5,929 bases of DNA from Roseiflexaceae bacterium (GTDB lineage: Bacteria > Chloroflexota > Chloroflexia > Chloroflexales > Roseiflexaceae): the NCBI GenBank assembly GCA_947462525.1, contig CANHPK010000114.1, positions 1 through 5,929 on the forward strand. Direction: 5' to 3'. The notes beneath the pieces are model-generated. The model was not told the DNA's origin. It made no database searches and worked only from the letters and a program-made list of their open reading frames with translations. Both the position numbers and the translations under genes were made by a program. Below, piece after piece: positions 3,601 to 5,929 of this stretch. The first letter of the stretch is position 1; every line of letters begins with the position of its first letter.

Positions 3601-5929
3601 GTCGCGAAGCACTGATATCGCACGGGACTAACCTCGATTTCGGCAATATGTTCTATATGGGATTCAGTGACAGCGATACCGTTCTGTGCGGTATAGCAGG
3701 AAGACATGCATACACACCGTTACATACTAGAATCAGAGACACCGACTGGCACCACTATACATGTCACGTTGACGGTCCCGATACCACTATCACAATCGAC
3801 GGCCAAGTCGTCACGACGATGACGAGCTCTCGCTATGGAACATATCTGACAAATAGTTCGCTGACCATTGGCCGCAAACCAGACATAGCAAACAGCTTCG
3901 TCGGTGACATCGATGATGTCCGTGTCTTTCCCGGTCAATGGGTTGACCCTGAGCTCCTCTACGCTGCACCAGGAACTGACGTCGCGGGATCAATTCCCCA
4001 GAGTTTCCTTTCCTTTGATGATGTCGCTATTACCCAAGGTACCAATACGTTGCGTTGCGCCGGGGGAGTTTGTCCCATCGTGACCTACCCCGACACAGAT
4101 ACGCCGTACCGACCACACGAACGCATCGCCGTTATGCAGTTACAAAAGAATCGTGCATTGACTATGTCCTCCACTGCGCCACTCGTCCCGGGGAGTGACA
4201 GCACATTGCTGTTTTGGGGGCGCTTCGATTCTTTTGAGAATCTCGGTTCTCTCGTCACGCAATCACAACCCAATCGTCCACTCATCTCTATCAGCTCGCC
4301 TGGTGTATTGAATTACGCAGGGATAACCTACGATTGGCCTGCACACGTAGACAGTGGCGATATTGGAAACAGTGCAAATTGGCACCACTATGCGTTTGTC
4401 AAGTCCGGCTCGACATTGGCGATGTACATAAACGGGAACCGCGTAGCCGAGGGCACTGCACAATCCAGTCTGCTGCCATTCCGGGTAGCCAATACGGTTT
4501 CGTTATCAATCGGTTTCAACAGCGGCGGTACGGGTGGAGAGTTGGCAGCATTTGAATTGCACAACAGTGCACTCCCAGGGAATGCAATCGCCTACAGGTA
4601 CGCATCAGGCATTCCATTGCCACGTGTAACCCCCACTGCAACGCTGACGAATTCTCCAACCCGCACGCGCACGCAAACGCTCACTGCAACGACTCCGACG
4701 GCTACCCCTGGTGCGCAGACACAGACACGTACGGTACAAACGGGGCGCAACACTGCAACGGCAATGGCAAACAGTATCGCAACCCAGACGCAGGGTATCC
4801 TCGCAACCCGGACAGCACAGCTTGCACTCGACGCAACCGCGCTCGCAGCTATCACCACTCGCTGGGCGAAAATCGATTTGACCGAACAAGCCATGCAACG
4901 CACTGCAACCGCGGGAGCGCTCAATGCATTGACGCGTACACCGACGCCAATAAAGATCATCGTCCCCACGGTACCCAAGTTCCCGACATTGACCATGATG
5001 CCGTCACTGACGGCGACCCGCACGGCCACAGCGACCGCGACGTTGAACCCAAAGTTCACGGCAACAGCGAGCAAACCACCGTTGCCGAGCAGTACTGCTA
5101 CTGCATCAGCAACGGCTACCCTGACGGCATCGTACACCGCAACACCCCAAGCAACCCGCACGAAGCTACCAAGCAATACGGTCACAGCAACAAGTACGAG
5201 CACTGCTACTGTGACAACCGCTATCAACAGCGCCACACGGACTGCGACGACAACGGCACCACGGCTGTCTTTGACGCCGACCCGGACGAGCACGGCCCTC
5301 CCGACGCAGACTCCGCATCCGCTGGGCATCAAGAGCATGCTGTTTAGCGAGCTCCCGGTGGCACTCCGGGCACGCGCACTCCAACACATCGCCGACCACA
5401 AAGGAGACGTTGCACCGGACTGGAACACGACGTATATCAGCCCGGATGTGGTGCCTTTCTATCGGCCAGACATCGCTGACGGCGAACTCCCGGCGTACTA
5501 CGAGGTTCGCATCTTTTCGGACACCGCTCGGGCAAAACCGGCAGGATTCATCATCCTGACAGAAGATGCATATAGCGGATCGGGCAAAGCATTCACAGAG
5601 CCGCATGATTACCCAATTGCCCATTGGGACAGCAAAGGGTCTGCTCCGAGCACACTCGTCACCAAGGATGTTATTGCCAGTAAAGGACCCGTAACATTGT
5701 GGAAGCTCGATACCCTGAGCTATGTCGCAGTGCAAGCAAATACCATCACTAATCGAATCGGCAATGTACCAGCGATCATTAACGGACTTTCACAGACGAC
5801 ATTCGACGCCTACAGTATCAGCACCGATGGGCTGAGTGAATTCAACTATCTCCCCAACAATCCATTGCAATACGACGATAGCAAGTTCGTCTATAGTGGC
5901 GCTGTGGTCACGACGAAGGGACCGCAGAA
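588..5929 (+). CDS. Giant secreted multidomain protein: M6/M11-like metallopeptidase with two LamG domains (3' partial)
   Basis: The frame is open for 1780 complete codons and runs off the right edge; I read it through and found no stop. The start at 588 has a good Shine-Dalgarno and gives a Sec signal peptide (residues 1-29), so the product is exported. Domain order is: divergent M6/M11-like zinc peptidase region with HELAH at 270-274 (about 105-500), Asp/Asn-rich calcium-type loop (409-431), CARDB-like sandwich (523-680), Ig-like beta region (687-908), LamG-like domains (919-1129 and 1134-1344), Thr/Ala/Pro linker (1345-1578) and an unassigned module (1579 onward). The likely role is extracellular protein or surface degradation with carbohydrate- or protein-binding accessory modules; this is inference from domain types. 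It has its own promoter and follows a terminator, so it is probably not in an operon with the SDR. No sortase motif, PEP-CTERM or other anchor is visible, but the C-terminus is missing. An inactive, adhesin-like protein with a degenerate peptidase domain is the main alternative. Confidence 0.93.
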   Translation, partial: MRQHNGAGHRFLTVFLMVFTIGTTFSADAQKLPAAQRTIRVRTVDAVTTDMIAHQLGKEWHGEGPQVVDFGSVAANSPIDGMDQWLTAKSPDKSRSTTPRDAVNGRRKLTVIRTAFNDQTTKRYTDAELRTLWFEPINELFSKMSNGNFTGWDVTIVSTDTPLRHPKSTYTVIDAEGASALYNNTTSHVQQFIEDTLVVSDEDTVEPLIEQADTVVILAANASATAIRAVNFRERDFWFPLPDIPDTKNFIFIDEGGSEDTQYQWGVLAHELAHALQAYAGESHFSISHPSRYKSSFELLDANYPGQIGAYLKGVTMASWLPAGQTITIASDGKTQAEQYCLNPIEVDYHTSPTPQILRINITESLYYLVSVRQRLNGDELNSFDVTNRGIPDQGVLIERVITGGTQWDDANGNGTVDMDPNGDGITTDNETNNWRVVVRGKPNINGFQNKKDLWDVGDAYSSANDGSSADVADGLTIRVVSAPTSAPLQRCVRVTFGAGSLQPDVGIRPWRQPPGESYETTDIWVDSPLNGYGTFRYGTWNDLDGNVVPRGNGDDPAVGSVNRLYARVHNFGSAHATNVKVQFQHTNPLGVGVNGATWTNAAPMVDASRFPALANMPPHSYTDVYVDWTPNVTLSAEQIAAGTFIFHTCVRVTMPSVTGEIVTGNQDGTAEQENIRNFDATPTGGPVFEHAVDLRNESGVQSALLHLNTERGTPSSWQVDINNGVQDFAIPAGGTVTVPITVTASGTSVVGSNYTVAIGVTQATLLTDTTLGTNPLRFSHPDELELGGLDFTVGVRSPTDIACTAYGRGTRLEVSGALDGFEGIHQAGTPLRAYAQLYDSNKDPIPLDDRARADVGANGAFIANFSTVSDQTGSGAVPVYTRCLFPGTHLLAMSSTDFVPIRYDILPPTPTVEPWAGSQFHFSASLNQFLPPGTPYSDQVVFGAPTGRLFGCIPGRCPLLVNGVSGRAVRFNDTTDSYLTSDRPIAFGNVFTVSLWARRLSHHRREALISHGTNLDFGNMFYMGFSDSDTVLCGIAGRHAYTPLHTRIRDTDWHHYTCHVDGPDTTITIDGQVVTTMTSSRYGTYLTNSSLTIGRKPDIANSFVGDIDDVRVFPGQWVDPELLYAAPGTDVAGSIPQSFLSFDDVAITQGTNTLRCAGGVCPIVTYPDTDTPYRPHERIAVMQLQKNRALTMSSTAPLVPGSDSTLLFWGRFDSFENLGSLVTQSQPNRPLISISSPGVLNYAGITYDWPAHVDSGDIGNSANWHHYAFVKSGSTLAMYINGNRVAEGTAQSSLLPFRVANTVSLSIGFNSGGTGGELAAFELHNSALPGNAIAYRYASGIPLPRVTPTATLTNSPTRTRTQTLTATTPTATPGAQTQTRTVQTGRNTATAMANSIATQTQGILATRTAQLALDATALAAITTRWAKIDLTEQAMQRTATAGALNALTRTPTPIKIIVPTVPKFPTLTMMPSLTATRTATATATLNPKFTATASKPPLPSSTATASATATLTASYTATPQATRTKLPSNTVTATSTSTATVTTAINSATRTATTTAPRLSLTPTRTSTALPTQTPHPLGIKSMLFSELPVALRARALQHIADHKGDVAPDWNTTYISPDVVPFYRPDIADGELPAYYEVRIFSDTARAKPAGFIILTEDAYSGSGKAFTEPHDYPIAHWDSKGSAPSTLVTKDVIASKGPVTLWKLDTLSYVAVQANTITNRIGNVPAIINGLSQTTFDAYSISTDGLSEFNYLPNNPLQYDDSKFVYSGAVVTTKGPQ
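900..2090 (+). other. Divergent M6/M11-like zinc metallopeptidase region
   Basis: Around residues 105-500 the order of elements resembles the immune inhibitor A (M6) and gametolysin (M11) type of secreted peptidase. An opening strand KLTVIRTAFND (108-118) is followed by a helix and the SNGNFTGW segment. Then come a hydrophobic strand FIFIDEGG, the zinc motif VLAHELAHAL (His270, Glu271, His274), and FELLDANYPGQIGAY (297-311) leading to ASWLPAGQ around Trp320, which corresponds to the 'MDxGYP...GWL' part of those families. The usual Gly and third ligand just after HExxH are absent; Glu282 or His284 could take that place. A beta-rich end with WDVGDAYSSANDG and RCVRVTF resembles the sandwich that closes M6 domains. 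Family assignment is from motif order, not from a database match. Confidence 0.7.
1812..1880 (+). other. Calcium-type Asp/Asn/Gly-rich loop
   Basis: Residues 409-431 read as two adjoining loops with alternating acidic or amide side chains: DDANGNGTVD (409-418), then DPNGDG (420-425), and TTDNE. The DxNxNGxxD spacing is that of EF-hand-like and thrombospondin type 3-like calcium sites. It sits inside the beta-rich second half of the peptidase region and probably stabilises the secreted protein. Calcium binding is inferred from the pattern. Confidence 0.6.
2154..2627 (+). other. CARDB-like beta-sandwich domain
   Basis: Residues 523-680 start with DIWVDSPLNGYG and continue with GNGDDPAVGSVNRLYARVHNFG, in which a surface region precedes the strand pair and the 'V.N.G' turn typical of CARDB and related cell-adhesion-type sandwiches. 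ATNVKVQF, then PLGVGVNGATW, then HTCVRVTMP and NQDGTAEQENI complete the fold. Such domains commonly follow extracellular peptidase domains in bacteria. The binding partner is unknown. Confidence 0.6.
2646..3311 (+). other. Ig-like beta-sandwich region, probably two domains
   Basis: Residues 687-760 have the pattern of a NEW3/Ig-like domain: a FEHAVDLRNESG opening, WQVDI, then IPAGGTVTVPITVTASG, in which a conserved turn leads into the 'tVpitVta' strand. Residues 791-908 form a second beta-rich unit (LDFTVGV, TRLEVSGAL, RAYAQLYDSNKDPI, ANGAFIANF) with Cys804 and Cys884 that could pair. It ends in the short Pro/Thr linker LPPTPTVEP. No catalytic motif is visible. The domain split is approximate. 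Confidence 0.45.
3342..3974 (+). other. LamG/concanavalin A-like domain 1
   Basis: About residues 919-1129. Diagnostic LamG jelly-roll elements occur in order: the strand RAVRFNDTTDSYL (Phe972), FTVSLWARRL with Trp997, the DWHHYTCHVDG strand with Trp1054, ITIDGQVV, a LTIGRK strand, and FVGDIDDVRVF (Asp1107 to Phe1113). A Cys-x4-Cys-Pro unit (Cys953, Cys958) lies near its start. Domains of this type bind carbohydrate or protein ligands, often with calcium; the ligand here is unknown. Confidence 0.82.
3987..4619 (+). other. LamG/concanavalin A-like domain 2
   Basis: About residues 1134-1344, a diverged tandem copy of the preceding domain. It repeats the Cys-x4-Cys-Pro unit (Cys1157, Cys1162), a TLLFWGRF strand in the place of VSLWARRL, the motif NWHHYAFVKSG (Trp1265), AMYINGNRVAEG and the strand VSLSIGFNSG. 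The final strand is weaker (ELAAFELHNSAL) and lacks the IDDVRVF signature of domain 1. It passes directly into the Thr/Pro linker. Confidence 0.75.
4620..5321 (+). other. Thr/Ala/Pro-rich linker of about 234 residues
   Basis: Residues 1345-1578 are dominated by Thr and Ala with Pro, Ser, Arg and Gln, in short units such as TAT, TRT, TPT. Acidic and aromatic residues are nearly absent. This is a classic flexible extracellular stalk, probably extended and possibly O-glycosylated, joining the LamG pair to the C-terminal module. Such linkers are frequent in secreted proteins of Chloroflexota. An Ala/Thr/Gln-rich, Pro-free stretch (1388-1448) interrupts it. A second hydrophobic island, PIKIIVPTVPKFPTLTMM, follows. 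Confidence 0.85.
4634..4910 (+). repeat. Dispersed short DNA repeat CACTGCAAC, four in-frame copies
   Basis: The 9-mer CACTGCAAC occurs at 4634, 4682, 4751 and 4901, always in the same phase and encoding Thr-Ala-Thr (ACT GCA ACG or ACC). The first three copies share a tenth base, G. Repeated use of the same codons suggests slippage or local duplication in the growth of the linker, though the low-complexity protein alone could produce it. Confidence 0.5.
5322..5929 (+). other. Unassigned C-terminal module (incomplete)
   Basis: After the linker, residues 1579-1780 return to ordinary globular composition: a helix-like start (FSELPVALRARALQHIADHKG), then PAYYEVRIF (Tyr1637, Tyr1638), AGFIILTED (Gly1653), DYPIAHWDSKGSAPS (Pro1676 to Trp1680), a WKLDTLSYVAV strand and the NVPAIINGL segment. 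I do not recognise it with confidence. The 'YYEV...GFIIL...PIxHW' arrangement recalls the propeptide-like region found ahead of some secreted cysteine peptidases, which is a weak resemblance only. If right, a second catalytic domain would lie beyond the window. Confidence 0.4.

Noticed and set aside
4592..5428. A long open frame on the - strand (278 codons), rich in Val and Ala
   Set aside because: It is the exact antisense of the Thr/Ala/Pro linker; GC-rich repeated Thr and Ala codons read backwards as Val, Ala, Cys and Arg. It has no domain, and the + strand frame is continuous with clear domains on both sides.
5166..5735. A - strand open frame of 189 codons
   Set aside because: It overlaps the end of the linker and the C-terminal module of the + strand gene; the translation is Arg/Cys-rich without recognisable motifs.
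1..5929. CRISPR array, tRNA, rRNA or insertion sequence
   Set aside because: No regularly spaced direct repeats with unique spacers, no tRNA-like cloverleaf signals, no terminal inverted repeats and no transposase motifs were seen; the only repetition is the coding low-complexity linker.

Overview
The window carries the end of one gene and most of a very large second gene, both on the + strand. The organism is most likely a member of the Chloroflexota. This is an inference from the secreted, many-domain protein whose modules are joined by a long Thr/Ala/Pro linker containing an Ala/Thr/Gln-rich stretch, a style common in that phylum. Base composition is moderately GC-rich by eye, and nothing in the window looks like a mobile element.

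Positions 2-379 are the C-terminal half of a short-chain dehydrogenase/reductase (SDR), open at the left edge. It is closed by a strong intrinsic terminator (394-421). About 100 bases with no recognisable gene follow, then a good sigma-70-type promoter (521-548) and a Shine-Dalgarno sequence (578-582). The second gene is therefore probably transcribed independently of the SDR.

From 588 to the right edge (5929) one reading frame runs without a stop: 1780 complete codons, with the 3' end outside the window. The predicted order in the exported protein is: signal peptide (residues 1-29); a divergent M6/M11-like zinc metallopeptidase region with an HELAH motif (about 105-500) and an Asp/Asn/Gly-rich calcium-type loop (409-431); a CARDB-like beta-sandwich (523-680); one or two further Ig-like beta domains (687-908); two LamG/concanavalin-like domains (about 919-1129 and 1134-1344), each with a Cys-x4-Cys pair and a Trp-His-His-Tyr motif; a Thr/Ala/Pro linker of about 234 residues (1345-1578); and an unassigned C-terminal module (1579 onward).

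The inferred picture is an extracellular protein: a peptidase-like head, beta-sandwich and lectin-like modules that could bind polysaccharide or protein surfaces, and a flexible stalk leading to another module. Substrate and biological role cannot be read from the sequence. The points most worth checking are the unusual active-site surroundings, the domain combination and the C-terminal module.
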